NCBI RefSeq assembly: GCF_000023825.1
Contig: NC_013061.1
Coordinates: 744,001-808,000 of the forward strand
DNA length: 64,000 nt
Direction: 5' to 3'
From: Pedobacter heparinus DSM 2366
GTDB lineage: Bacteria > Bacteroidota > Bacteroidia > Sphingobacteriales > Sphingobacteriaceae
Of the stretch, positions 44,953 through 53,107 are shown piece by piece. Each line of letters begins with the position of its first letter. The stretch's first letter is position 1. Under the pieces are notes generated by a model. The model searched no databases. It saw only the letters and a list, made by a program, of their open reading frames with translations, and had not been told where the DNA came from. The translations under genes were made by a program, and so were the position numbers.

Positions 44953-45001
44953 TTTGCTGTTTTGTGCGGCTATCAAATAAATATTTGCTGTTTTATGCTG
45001 C
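44953..45001 (+). promoter_or_regulatory. Direct repeat, putative DeoR operators of the ROK operon
   Basis: TTTGCTGTTTTGTGCGGC (44953-44970) and TTTGCTGTTTTATGCTGC (44984-45001) match at 16 of 18 positions and are 31 bp apart, about three helical turns. Within the second copy, TGCTGTTTTA and TGCTGCTTTA (44986-45005) form a further 10-bp direct repeat. The array lies just upstream of a possible -7 box (TATATTTA, 45020-45027). Confidence 0.6.
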
Positions 45002-45046
45002 TTTATAAAATAATGTATTTATATTTATAAGGTAAGCAGCAGCATT

Positions 45047-46024
45047 ATGAGATTATTAGCAATTGATCTTGGAGGAACAAAATTAGCCCTGGCTACATTT
45101 ACAGCAGATGGCAATGTGACCAGTAAGGATACTGTACTTTTAAGTGGGAGACAAGGTAAACAGGTTGGAAAGCTGATTGTAGATCTGGTTGCTGACCAGA
45201 TTGCTCTTGCCGACCGGCAGGCTGATGAAATTGCAGCTATTGCGGTTTCCATTCCAGGTATCAGTAATGTTAAAAACAGCACGGTTTGGGCACCGAACAT
45301 CTCCGGATGGGAAGCTTATCCGCTTTTACAGGAAATCGAGACCGTTAGCGGACAGATTCCTGTAACTATTGAGAGCGACAGGAGCTGTTATATTTTAGGA
45401 GAGGTATGGCAGGGGGCTGCAAAAGGCTGCAAGGATGCTATTTATTTGTCGGTAGGCACCGGGATAGGCGCAGGAATAATGGCAGGCGGCCAAATTTTGC
45501 GCGGTGCAAATGACATTGCCGGTGCCATAGGCTGGCTGGCTTTGAGGCCTCCTTATCATGAAAAATATAAAAACCACGGGCATTTTGAATATTATACTTC
45601 CGGAGAAGGTATTGTAAGGCTGACAAGGGAGCTGCTTCATACAAAGCCAGCGTATAAAGGAGGCTTACGCATGAAGGATCCTGGCGAACTTACTACACAA
45701 AAGGTGTTTGCCGCTTTTATGGCAGAAGACGAAATCGCAATCCAGGTTTTTAAACATTGTATTGAATACTGGGGAATGGCAGTAGCCAATCTGGTCAGTC
45801 TGTTCAATCCGGAAAAGATCATTATAGGCGGCGGGGTATTTGGCCCGGCAAGCGCTTTTATACCTGCTATTTATGAAGAGGCAAAAAGATGGGGCCAGCC
45901 TATAAGTGCCGGTTTGTTTGTCTTGGAAGGGTCGGCATTAGGAGCAGATGCAGGTATATACGGTGCAGGTTATGCTGCCTTAAAAACTTTCAGGGAATTT
46001 AACGCCAAAAACAATGTTCAATAA
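45047..46024 (+). CDS. ROK family sugar kinase
   Basis: The 325-residue protein has the N-terminal phosphate motif AIDLGGTKLAL, the catalytic aspartate D111 in ESDRSCYILGE and the second phosphate motif SVGTGIGAGIMAGG. The zinc-binding CxCGxxGCxE motif of most ROK kinases is absent; the corresponding region reads NHGHFEYYTSGEG. It probably phosphorylates a hexose or amino sugar in the cytoplasm. Its stop overlaps the MFS start by 11 bp, and the repeats upstream suggest DeoR control. Confidence 0.88.
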   Translation: MRLLAIDLGGTKLALATFTADGNVTSKDTVLLSGRQGKQVGKLIVDLVADQIALADRQADEIAAIAVSIPGISNVKNSTVWAPNISGWEAYPLLQEIETVSGQIPVTIESDRSCYILGEVWQGAAKGCKDAIYLSVGTGIGAGIMAGGQILRGANDIAGAIGWLALRPPYHEKYKNHGHFEYYTSGEGIVRLTRELLHTKPAYKGGLRMKDPGELTTQKVFAAFMAEDEIAIQVFKHCIEYWGMAVANLVSLFNPEKIIIGGGVFGPASAFIPAIYEEAKRWGQPISAGLFVLEGSALGADAGIYGAGYAALKTFREFNAKNNVQ

Positions 46025-47168
46025 AAAGACCGTCTTTCTCTCCGCCTGTTTTGGTATGCTGTTGTTTGGCATTACACTTATCACGCTCGGTTCGGTTGCC
46101 CCCATGCTGACCAGCAGGTTTAACCTCGACCAGATTGCTTCAGGCACCCTGTTTTCTATACTTCCTTTTGGTGTGCTCACCGGTTCCCTGTTGTTTGGCC
46201 CTTTTTGTGATAAGTACGGCTATAAGTATTTACTGGCTTTTTCGGCTTTGCTGATCGGCATAGGTTTTGAGGGGATTGCATTTTCCGCTTCCTTTTTATT
46301 GCTCAAGGTCTGTATTTTCCTGTTTGGTTTAGGTGGTGGAGCAATTAATGGGGCTACCAATGCAGTAGTCGCAGATATCAGTACAAAAGATAAAGGTGCT
46401 AACCTTAGTCTGATTGGTGTGTTTTTTGGAATTGGTGCCCTGGGCATGCCTTTTATCCTGGGTTTTCTGGAAAATACAGTTTCTACCCGGCACATTGTAG
46501 CAAGTGTTGGTTTCCTTGCTTTTCTGGCAGCGGCAGTTTTTGCCTTTATTACCTTTCCGCTGCCTAAACATATCAATGGTTTCCCCATCAGGCGTAGCCT
46601 GTCCTTATTAAAAGACCGTGTGCTGATCATTGTTGCACTTTTTCTGTTTTGTCAGTGCAGTTTTGAAGCCATTGTCAACAACTGGACCACTGCTTACCTG
46701 ATTAAACAAGTTGGGGCTTCCCAAAGCATGGCCCTGTATGCCCTTTCTTTATTTGTGGTGGGTATGACGGTTATGCGCCTGCTCATGGGCAGCGTACTCA
46801 GAAATCTGAGTGTAAAAGCAATACTTGCTATTTCCTTTGTGTTGCTGCTGGCCGGAATTGCCTTATTGAATACCTCAGTTTACCTTAGGGCTGTTACAGG
46901 TCTCGTGCTTGTTGGCGGTGGACTGGCAGCAGGTTTTCCGGTAATGCTGGGTATTGTGGCTACGCGTTATGCCGACCTTTCGGCAACGGCTTTTAGCCTG
47001 GTACTGGTTATGGCTTTATTTGGAAATATGCTTGTCAATTACCTTATGGGCATAGCTGCCAATGCTTATGGAATTCATTACCTGATTTATGTAGCTCTTG
47101 CAGAACTGGTGCTGATGACCACATTGGGAATGCTGGTATTGGGGCGCCACAAAAGTAAAACATCTTAA
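46014..47168 (+). CDS. MFS transporter (probable sugar importer)
   Basis: The 384-residue protein has 12 predicted spans and the loop motif GPFCDKYGYKY (MFS G-x3-D-x2-G-x-K type). Its position between a ROK kinase and a SIS-domain protein suggests import of the sugar that the kinase phosphorylates. The FucP/NagP-like sugar:H+ symporter group in Bacteroidota is a plausible relation. The start overlaps the kinase gene by 11 bp. Confidence 0.85.
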   Translation: MFNKKTVFLSACFGMLLFGITLITLGSVAPMLTSRFNLDQIASGTLFSILPFGVLTGSLLFGPFCDKYGYKYLLAFSALLIGIGFEGIAFSASFLLLKVCIFLFGLGGGAINGATNAVVADISTKDKGANLSLIGVFFGIGALGMPFILGFLENTVSTRHIVASVGFLAFLAAAVFAFITFPLPKHINGFPIRRSLSLLKDRVLIIVALFLFCQCSFEAIVNNWTTAYLIKQVGASQSMALYALSLFVVGMTVMRLLMGSVLRNLSVKAILAISFVLLLAGIALLNTSVYLRAVTGLVLVGGGLAAGFPVMLGIVATRYADLSATAFSLVLVMALFGNMLVNYLMGIAANAYGIHYLIYVALAELVLMTTLGMLVLGRHKSKTS

Positions 47169-47186
47169 AATTTAAAAATAAATATT

Positions 47187-47948
47187 ATGCTAGCAAAAGA
47201 ATGGCTCAATAATGCACGTGCAATTATGACCCAAATTGAAGAAACACAAATGGACAATATCCGCAAAGCAGCAGAGATCATGGCCGATTCCATTGAAGCC
47301 GGCCGTTGGGTTCATACTTTTGGATGTGGGCATGCGACCATACCCATAGAAGAGATGTATCCCAGGATAGGAGGTTTCGTAGGCTTTCACCCCATGATCG
47401 AATTGCCGCTTACCTTTTTTACCAGGATTACCGGAGAGATGGGGGTGCACCAGTTTGTTTTTTTAGAAAGGGTAGAAGGTTATGGCATTGAGATCATGAA
47501 GGGCTATAACTTTGATACCCGTGATACGATGTGGTTGTTTTCGCATTCGGGGATAAATAATGTGAACATAGATGTGGCCCTGGAAGCGAAGAAAAAGGGG
47601 ATGAAGGTAATCGTTTTTGGTTCTGCTGCAGAAGCTAAGGGGAAACAGACCCGCCATTCAAGCGGAAAAAACATATTTGATATAGCCGATCTGGTAGTCG
47701 ATTCCTGTGCACCCATCGGCGATGCTTCTGTATCGCTTAAAAACCACCAGGATAAAGTAGGGCCTGTTTCTACAATGGCCTTTATTACCTGTGTATGGAT
47801 GACGGTGACCACTGTTGCCGAGATACTGGCAGAAAGAGGAGTAAAGCTATATATCCATCCTTCGCACAATGTTCCGGGCGATGAAACTGCAAAGGACCGT
47901 CTGGAAGAGGCTTTAAGGGTATACAAAGAAAGAATTACAGGGGTATAG
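47187..47948 (+). CDS. SIS-domain sugar isomerase-like protein (UPF0309-like)
   Basis: The 253-residue protein has an N-terminal helical region and then a SIS fold: FGCGHATIPIEEMYPRIGG, LFSHSGINNVNIDVALEAKKKGMKVIV and DSCAPIGDASVSL. This layout matches the UPF0309 group of sugar-phosphate-binding proteins. It likely acts on the phosphosugar made by the ROK kinase (isomerase, or deaminase/etherase type). It follows the MFS gene by 18 bp and ends the operon at a short hairpin. Confidence 0.82.
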   Translation: MLAKEWLNNARAIMTQIEETQMDNIRKAAEIMADSIEAGRWVHTFGCGHATIPIEEMYPRIGGFVGFHPMIELPLTFFTRITGEMGVHQFVFLERVEGYGIEIMKGYNFDTRDTMWLFSHSGINNVNIDVALEAKKKGMKVIVFGSAAEAKGKQTRHSSGKNIFDIADLVVDSCAPIGDASVSLKNHQDKVGPVSTMAFITCVWMTVTTVAEILAERGVKLYIHPSHNVPGDETAKDRLEEALRVYKERITGV

Positions 47949-47960
47949 CAACCCCTTTTT
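47940..47960 (+). terminator. Short hairpin at the end of the ROK-MFS-SIS operon
   Basis: GGGGT (47940-47944) pairs with ACCCC (47951-47955), followed by TTTTT. The stem overlaps the stop codon and is short, so it is a weak terminator. Confidence 0.45.
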
Positions 47961-47961
47961 G

Positions 47962-48705
47962 TTATTTGACTTTGAAGAGCTGCCGGTATTTTTCCAGTTT
48001 TGGATCGGCTGCTGGAAGCTCTGTAATAAGGTAATCAACTGCATTTAAGTTGCAGACCGTTAAATTTTGTACAGAGCCGATTTTTTCTGCAATGGTTAAA
48101 ATGGCCGTCTTTCTGGCCGAACGGATCATTTGTTGCTTCACCTGTACCACTTCCCAGTCCATATCTGTTACCCCCTCCTCTATAGAAATTCCATTGGTAC
48201 CCAAAAAGCAGAGGTCTGCCCTGATCTCTGATAACTGCCTGATTACAGTAGAGCCCATGCAGATGTAAGAGTTTCTGGAAAGTTTGCCCGCCAGCAGGAT
48301 CACATTAACTGTTGATCTTTGGGTAACTTCCAGTGCAACCAGGGGGCTAACCGTAAAAAAGGTACCTTTTAAATCTTCAGGGATCATTTTTGCCAGTTCA
48401 AGCATTACCGTTCCCCCTCCGGCAAGAATGGTCATCCCGTCCTCGATCAGCTCTAAAGCCTTTCTGGCAATTTCTTTCTTTTTTTCTTTTGCATATACCG
48501 CTGGTTGCTGAAAAGGATAATGAAAGGATTTTGAGATTGCACCTCCGTGCACTTTAACCAGTTTACCTTCATTTTCCAGATCGCTAAGGTCCCGTCTCAC
48601 TGTGTCTAACGAAACATCAAGCGCTGCACAAAGGTCGGATGTATGAACCTTGCTGTAAATGCTGATCTGATTTAATATGTAGTTTTGTCGCTCTTCTCTT
48701 AACAT
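47962..48705 (-). CDS. DeoR/GlpR family transcriptional repressor (copy 2)
   Basis: The 247-residue protein has the DeoR helix-turn-helix (ending SLDTVRRDLSDLENEGKLVKVHGGA) and a sensor domain with AGGGTVMLEL and FLGTNGISIEEGVTDMDW. It is an obvious paralogue of the regulator at 44122-44865 with the same length and the same domain boundaries. It converges on the SIS gene. A TAnnTTTG box lies 40 nt upstream. The two repressors may respond to different sugar phosphates or form heteromers. Confidence 0.9.
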   Translation of the reverse strand: MLREERQNYILNQISIYSKVHTSDLCAALDVSLDTVRRDLSDLENEGKLVKVHGGAISKSFHYPFQQPAVYAKEKKKEIARKALELIEDGMTILAGGGTVMLELAKMIPEDLKGTFFTVSPLVALEVTQRSTVNVILLAGKLSRNSYICMGSTVIRQLSEIRADLCFLGTNGISIEEGVTDMDWEVVQVKQQMIRSARKTAILTIAEKIGSVQNLTVCNLNAVDYLITELPAADPKLEKYRQLFKVK

Positions 48706-48745
48706 GATGTTTTATCTCTCCTAAATTGTGCTCATTAAAAGAGCG

Positions 48746-48753
48746 CAAATATA
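48746..48753 (-). promoter_or_regulatory. Candidate -7 box of the second DeoR gene
   Basis: TATATTTG on the minus strand matches TAnnTTTG, 40 nt before the ATG at 48705. Confidence 0.45.
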
Positions 48754-48876
48754 ATTCAGTTTGGAATCTAAGATGCATTTTAATCCCAACCAATAAAGAT
48801 AATTATTTTGAAACAGATATTTCTTTCGTGATAAGGGGATAATTTTTTAAATTGCGGGGGTAGAGTGCATATCATC

Positions 48877-49320
48877 ATGAAGAAATATATTTTAATTGCG
48901 TTAGTGCTATTGGGCATGAATACGCTTGCAATGGGCCAGCAAAATAAAATGCCTACAGCTCAGGAAATGACAGCAAAAAATGTCGATGAGCTGGAAAAGA
49001 GGTTGAAACTAAGTCCGACCCAGAAAAGCGTAATCTATACTTATGTTTTTGACATGTCGAAACAGCAACTCGATCTGATCAAAAGGCAGCAGGCCGGAAC
49101 TTCGAAAGAAGATGATGTAACTAAATTTTATAAACTTCAGAACGAAACAAACGATAATATCCGTACTATTCTTAAAGGCGATCAGTTGCCTGAATTTGAA
49201 AAGGTTTTGGAAGAAAGGCTGAGTGGTGTTGACCGTAAAAAGAAAAAAAATAAAAAAGGGAAACAAGATAAAGAAGAAGAGGTAGTTTCGGATATTTCTG
49301 GCTTAAAAATGAAACCTTAG
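48877..49320 (+). CDS. Small exported lysine-rich protein
   Basis: I use the ATG at 48877 (147 residues); an in-frame GTG lies at 48865. It has a signal peptide (KKYILIALVLLGMNTLAMGQ), a helical middle (ELEKRLKLSPTQKSVIYTYVFDMSKQQLDLIKRQQ) reminiscent of periplasmic Spy/CpxP-like helices, and a strongly basic segment (RKKKKNKKGKQDK) before the acidic C-terminus. No firm family assignment. It is monocistronic. Confidence 0.65.
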   Translation: MKKYILIALVLLGMNTLAMGQQNKMPTAQEMTAKNVDELEKRLKLSPTQKSVIYTYVFDMSKQQLDLIKRQQAGTSKEDDVTKFYKLQNETNDNIRTILKGDQLPEFEKVLEERLSGVDRKKKKNKKGKQDKEEEVVSDISGLKMKP

Positions 49321-49498
49321 GGCTGTGATTTATATTTTTTGCAGGTATTTTTCTGGTTTTGTTAATGTATTGGTGTTTTGTGAGCGTTTTTTAAGTAAAT
49401 TTTGACTGATATTTTTATTTGTGCTTTGATTTTTTGAAATCATATAGTTTTTTTGCTTCCGTCTTTGATCGATCGCTGTTTTTATAAGGAAAAAAGGA

Positions 49499-49506
49499 TA
49501 ACTTTG
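49499..49506 (+). promoter_or_regulatory. Candidate -7 box of the solute-binding-like gene
   Basis: TAACTTTG matches TAnnTTTG and ends 19 nt before the ATG at 49526. No TTTG occurs at the expected -33 distance. Confidence 0.5.
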
Positions 49507-49525
49507 CGATGCTAACCCTTATTGT

Positions 49526-50212
49526 ATGGTCAACAAAAAAGTACTAAAGGTCGGATTGGATTCGGCAGCACCATTTCCAATGCATTCCGATTATAATGCA
49601 GAAAATTTTCAAGGATTTGAGGTTGATCTGCTCGGGGCCATTACCAACCATCTCGGACTGGCCATTGAGTACGAAGTTTCACTGTGGTCTACCATACTCG
49701 AAAAACTATTTAAGGGCGAATTGGATATCATCTGCTCTGCTGTAACCGTTACGGCTTCGCGTCAGCATATCCTTGAATTCAGCAATCCCTATCTGCACTT
49801 CAGGTTATGTGCTGTAGTGGGGCAGGAGGATACTTTGAACAGTTTACATCACTTTAAAAACAAGACCATTGGTGTAAGGGAGGCTACTGAAGCTGAAAAA
49901 TATGTGAGAGAGCAGTTTCCAGCCAATAATATTGTTTATGCTGTAACCAATAAAGAATTGTACCGAAAGCTGGCTTCAGGTAAAATTGATCTGCTGGTTG
50001 ATGATTCGCCAATTGCCGGAGGCTTTCTCCAGAAGAATAAAAAGTTAAAGATCGGCATGTTCCTGCCCAAAACGGATTCATCTTATGCAATAGCGATGAA
50101 AAAAGGTGATGTACAGCTTAAAGCTCAGTTCAATGAAGTCTTAAGGTTGCTGAAAGAAAACGGCACCTATCATACCATATACAAAAAGTGGTTTAGCGAC
50201 ATCCAGTTTTAA
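49526..50212 (+). CDS. Solute-binding (PBP2) domain protein lacking a signal peptide
   Basis: The 228-residue protein spans a whole extracellular solute-binding family 3 domain: KVGLDSAAPFPMH, FQGFEVDLLGAI, GELDIICSAVTVTASR and the C-terminal YAIAMKKGDVQLKAQFNEVLRLLKENGTYHTIYKKWF. Family 3 proteins bind amino acids for ABC importers. Here the sequence starts directly with the first beta strand, with no signal or lipobox, and no ABC genes are near. It may act in the cytoplasm as a sensor or enzyme-like protein. Confidence 0.8.
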   Translation: MVNKKVLKVGLDSAAPFPMHSDYNAENFQGFEVDLLGAITNHLGLAIEYEVSLWSTILEKLFKGELDIICSAVTVTASRQHILEFSNPYLHFRLCAVVGQEDTLNSLHHFKNKTIGVREATEAEKYVREQFPANNIVYAVTNKELYRKLASGKIDLLVDDSPIAGGFLQKNKKLKIGMFLPKTDSSYAIAMKKGDVQLKAQFNEVLRLLKENGTYHTIYKKWFSDIQF

Positions 50213-50637
50213 TCTTCCACCACCACTACAGTGATGTCTTTTTCAAGTTTAATGGTGTGCAGCACTCTTGTCTTTTCACTATACACCACCACTTTGTTTT
50301 CATCAAGGTATTGTACCAGACGGTAAGGTGCTGAAATCTGGACATAGCGCCATTGGGTATAGAACTGCTCCTGGATGGCTTTTTCTTCCGGTAAAAAAGT
50401 CACAATTACTTCTATGTCTGTTACTTTGCTGATAAAGAAGCGGCTGCTGGTTTGTAGTACTGGTTGTGCGTTATTGCTGTGGAATTCTTCGAGTGCGATT
50501 TCACGGAGCCGGTTTGCTGGTTTGCTGGGGTTGCGGTTAATCACATCTACAATCAGGTTGTTCACCTCATCTTTGGTTTTCAGGAATTTTCCGTTTCCCA
50601 CTTTCAGTATTTTAAAATAGATTTTTAATGGCTTCAT
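50209..50637 (-). CDS. Hypothetical soluble protein
   Basis: The 142-residue protein has no signal peptide or recognised domain. It has an alternating beta pattern in the C-terminal half (IEVIVTFLP, WRYVQISAPYRLVQYL, HTIKLEKDITVVVVED), suggesting a compact alpha/beta fold. It shares its TTAA stop with the converging solute-binding gene. Function is unknown. Confidence 0.6.
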   Translation of the reverse strand: MKPLKIYFKILKVGNGKFLKTKDEVNNLIVDVINRNPSKPANRLREIALEEFHSNNAQPVLQTSSRFFISKVTDIEVIVTFLPEEKAIQEQFYTQWRYVQISAPYRLVQYLDENKVVVYSEKTRVLHTIKLEKDITVVVVED

Positions 50638-50767
50638 GTATGGCTGTAATTGTGTTTACAAAGAAATGAGTATTTAGTTAAGTTTAGGAATTAATGTGGC
50701 TAAATGTGTGCATAAAAACAGACTGAAAAAGCAATTGCCCAATAAATGTAATAAAATTGGGATTGCA

Positions 50768-50799
50768 TTTGACATTGCATTTCAATTACCTTAGCTTTG
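50768..50799 (+). promoter_or_regulatory. Promoter of sucD
   Basis: TTTG (50768-50771), 20 nt, TAGCTTTG (50792-50799) is a complete match to the Bacteroidota promoter, 19 nt before the ATG. Confidence 0.75.
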
Positions 50800-50818
50800 C
50801 ACAAAAAAATAGAGATAC

Positions 50819-51691
50819 ATGAGTGTTTTAGTAAATAAAGATTCAAAAGTTATTGTTCAGGGTTTTACTGGAAATGAGGGTACTTATCATGCTTCGCAAA
50901 TGATTGAGTACGGTACGAATGTTGTTGGTGGAGTAACACCGGGCAAAGGCGGACAAACTCATTTAGATAAGCCGGTATTTAATACGGTAAAGGATGCGGT
51001 TGATAAAGCCGGCGCAAATGTATCTATCATATTTGTTCCCCCAGCTTTTGCTGCAGATGCCATTATGGAAGCTGCAGAAGCGGGAATTAAAGTTATTGTT
51101 TGTATTACTGAAGGTATTCCTACAAAGGATATGATTCAGGTTAAAGAATATATTTCTGACAGGGACTGCCGTTTAATTGGTCCTAACTGTCCTGGTGTAA
51201 TTACTGCTGATGAAGCTAAAATTGGCATCATGCCAGGTTTTATCTTCAAAAAAGGTACAGTAGGTGTAGTGTCTAAATCAGGTACTTTAACTTATGAAGC
51301 AGTAGATCAGGTAGTAAAAGCCGGGTTGGGTATTACCACTGCAATTGGTATTGGTGGCGATCCGATTATTGGTACAACTACCAAAGAAGCAGTTGAGCTA
51401 TTGATGAACGATCCGGAAACGGAAGGGATCATTATGATCGGCGAAATTGGTGGTGGCATGGAAGCTGAGGCTGCTCGCTGGATCAAAGCAAACGGTACAA
51501 AACCTGTAGTTGGCTTTATTGCCGGACAAACTGCCCCTGCAGGACGTAGAATGGGTCATGCTGGTGCTATTGTTGGCGGTGCTGAGGATACTGCTGCAGC
51601 TAAAATGAAAATTATGGCCGAATGTGGTATCCATGTTGTAGAAAGTCCTGCAGAAATAGGTGCAGCTATGGCGGCCCTTTTAAAGAAATAA
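50819..51691 (+). CDS. sucD: Succinate-CoA ligase (ADP-forming) alpha subunit
   Basis: The 290-residue protein has the CoA-binding N-terminal fold ([13 protein letters not shown]), the GPNCPGVI motif and the phosphorylated histidine H247 in [13 protein letters not shown]. With SucC it converts succinyl-CoA to succinate with ATP or GTP formation. sucC is not in the window, so the subunits are encoded apart, as is usual in this phylum. The gene has a strong promoter and its own terminator. Confidence 0.96.
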   Translation: MSVLVNKDSKVIVQGFTGNEGTYHASQMIEYGTNVVGGVTPGKGGQTHLDKPVFNTVKDAVDKAGANVSIIFVPPAFAADAIMEAAEAGIKVIVCITEGIPTKDMIQVKEYISDRDCRLIGPNCPGVITADEAKIGIMPGFIFKKGTVGVVSKSGTLTYEAVDQVVKAGLGITTAIGIGGDPIIGTTTKEAVELLMNDPETEGIIMIGEIGGGMEAEAARWIKANGTKPVVGFIAGQTAPAGRRMGHAGAIVGGAEDTAAAKMKIMAECGIHVVESPAEIGAAMAALLKK

Positions 51692-51713
51692 TAAAGATCT
51701 TCTTGTATAATGT

Positions 51714-51747
51714 AAAGGCTCTGGTGATTTATTCATCGGAGCTTTTT
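51714..51747 (+). terminator. Terminator of sucD
   Basis: A 14-bp stem (51714-51727 with 51733-51746), closed partly by G-T wobbles, leads to a T-run. It overlaps the end of the converging glycosyltransferase gene at 51729. Confidence 0.6.
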
Positions 51748-52394
51748 GCTTTTAGTACCATAGTGACCTGTTCCATTTTTTTCCAATGTTGTGATCCCTT
51801 ATAAAGTAGTTTACTAAAAGGGAGGCGGGGCTTGATGGCTTTCTGATAATCCTGTCCAAAAATGCGGTATTTTATTTCCGGATCCTCTGTTATGCATTCC
51901 AGTATAGCTTTAGAATAAGCTGTGGGACCTGTCATCCAGTGTACACTATTGGGATAAGCATTCTGCTGGATGTTCTGGATCACAATATCGAGTGTCCTTT
52001 TTAAAAAGGGGTGTCCCGGTTCGTAAATCAGTGCCCATTGTACAAAGATATTGGGGAACTTTTCTCTTGAAATAACGGCAACATCACCGGGTTTAATGAT
52101 ATTGTCCAGTTTGCCCAGCACATACGCGTCAATGTCCAGGTAAACTCCGCCTTTTTTATAAAGAATGGCATACCTGAAAAAATCGGCCTTGGCTGCGCCA
52201 ATATTGAGTTTGTCGTATACGTCAAGTACATCCTGTCCGTACGCTGTTAAAATAAATGTCCTGATCCGTGTATCGTCATAAAACTCATAGATGTAGTCTT
52301 TATTTCTTAACTTTAACCATTTAATGGCAAGCCTGTTAATAAAGGGTAGTTTGGTATTTTTGAAGGTTTGATAAACAACTTTGGGTATAGACAT
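51729..52394 (-). CDS. Glycosyltransferase, sugar-binding DXD (OCH1-like) family
   Basis: The 221-residue protein has the N-terminal IPKVVYQTFK segment, AAKADFFRYAILYKKGGVYLDID with the DXD motif near residues 87-89, and an HWMTGPTAYSKAI region. These are hallmarks of the Gly_transf_sug (OCH1/TcdA-like) group, which transfers a hexose or amino sugar from a nucleotide sugar to a surface glycan. No other polysaccharide genes are near. A TAnnTTTG box lies 17 nt upstream. Confidence 0.88.
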   Translation of the reverse strand: MSIPKVVYQTFKNTKLPFINRLAIKWLKLRNKDYIYEFYDDTRIRTFILTAYGQDVLDVYDKLNIGAAKADFFRYAILYKKGGVYLDIDAYVLGKLDNIIKPGDVAVISREKFPNIFVQWALIYEPGHPFLKRTLDIVIQNIQQNAYPNSVHWMTGPTAYSKAILECITEDPEIKYRIFGQDYQKAIKPRLPFSKLLYKGSQHWKKMEQVTMVLKAKSSDE

Positions 52395-52411
52395 TGTGAA
52401 AAATTAAAAAC

Positions 52412-52419
52412 CAAATGTA
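52412..52419 (-). promoter_or_regulatory. Candidate -7 box of the glycosyltransferase gene
   Basis: TACATTTG on the minus strand matches TAnnTTTG, 17 nt before the ATG. A weak ATTG lies about 21 nt further upstream. Confidence 0.5.
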
Positions 52420-52518
52420 ATATGTTTTACTGCTTTATTACAATGTAATGATGCCGATTTTTGAGCTTCGACAAACCAAAGCCATATTTTGAGCGTATAT
52501 TGTATAAAAACTACGAGG

Positions 52519-52998
52519 ATGAAAACCTGGATTGATAAAACATTTGTGCTTGCAGGGCTGTTGGTGTTGTTAAACCTGGCAGCCTGTGGCCAGCAGCCTA
52601 AAAAAGAGGATATAAAAAAAGCAACCAATACTATGGAATGGAATAAATTAACTAAGGAAGAAGAAGATGTGATTGTACGTAAGGGTACAGAATACCCGGG
52701 CACAGGGAAGTTGTTGAACAATAAGGAGAAAGGGACTTATGTTTGTAAGCGCTGTAATGCGCCGCTGTACCGTTCGGAATCTAAATTTGAATCGCATTGC
52801 GGATGGCCCAGTTTTGACGATGAAATTAAAGGTGCTGTAGAAAGAATTCCTGATGCTGATGGAATGCGAACTGAAATTGTATGTGCAAATTGTAAGGCAC
52901 ATTTGGGCCATGTTTTTTTAGGAGAAGGCTTTACCGCTAAGAACACCCGCAACTGTGTAAACTCTATCTCTATGAATTTTGTGCCTGATAAGAAATAA
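52519..52998 (+). CDS. msrB: Peptide-methionine (R)-S-oxide reductase, lipoprotein form
   Basis: I place the start at 52519 (159 residues) because [23 protein letters not shown] is a lipoprotein signal with cysteine 23. The MsrB domain has two zinc pairs (CKRC, CANC), the CGWPSFDD motif and the catalytic cysteine in [11 protein letters not shown]. It reduces methionine-R-sulfoxide in envelope proteins. The lipid anchor places it on the periplasmic side, where thioredoxin-like proteins must recycle it. Confidence 0.94.
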   Translation: MKTWIDKTFVLAGLLVLLNLAACGQQPKKEDIKKATNTMEWNKLTKEEEDVIVRKGTEYPGTGKLLNNKEKGTYVCKRCNAPLYRSESKFESHCGWPSFDDEIKGAVERIPDADGMRTEIVCANCKAHLGHVFLGEGFTAKNTRNCVNSISMNFVPDKK

Positions 52999-53024
52999 TA
53001 TTCCTTTTAAGGAATATCGTTGTA

Positions 53025-53055
53025 TGCCCGGTGATAACTTATCGGGCATTTTTTG
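53025..53055 (+). terminator. Terminator of msrB
   Basis: TGCCCGGT (53025-53032) pairs with ATCGGGCA (53041-53048), followed by TTTTTTG. Confidence 0.8.
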
Positions 53056-53084
53056 TTTTTAAGGATTTAGTTTACTTATGTTTG
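53052..53084 (+). promoter_or_regulatory. Promoter of the RlpA-like gene
   Basis: TTTG (53052-53055), 21 nt, TATGTTTG (53077-53084) matches the consensus and lies 23 nt before the chosen ATG at 53108. An in-frame ATG at 53078 would fall inside the -7 box, which supports the downstream start. The -33 element overlaps the msrB terminator T-run. Confidence 0.65.
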
Positions 53085-53107
53085 TCGGTTCACCAACTAT
53101 AGTAAAT

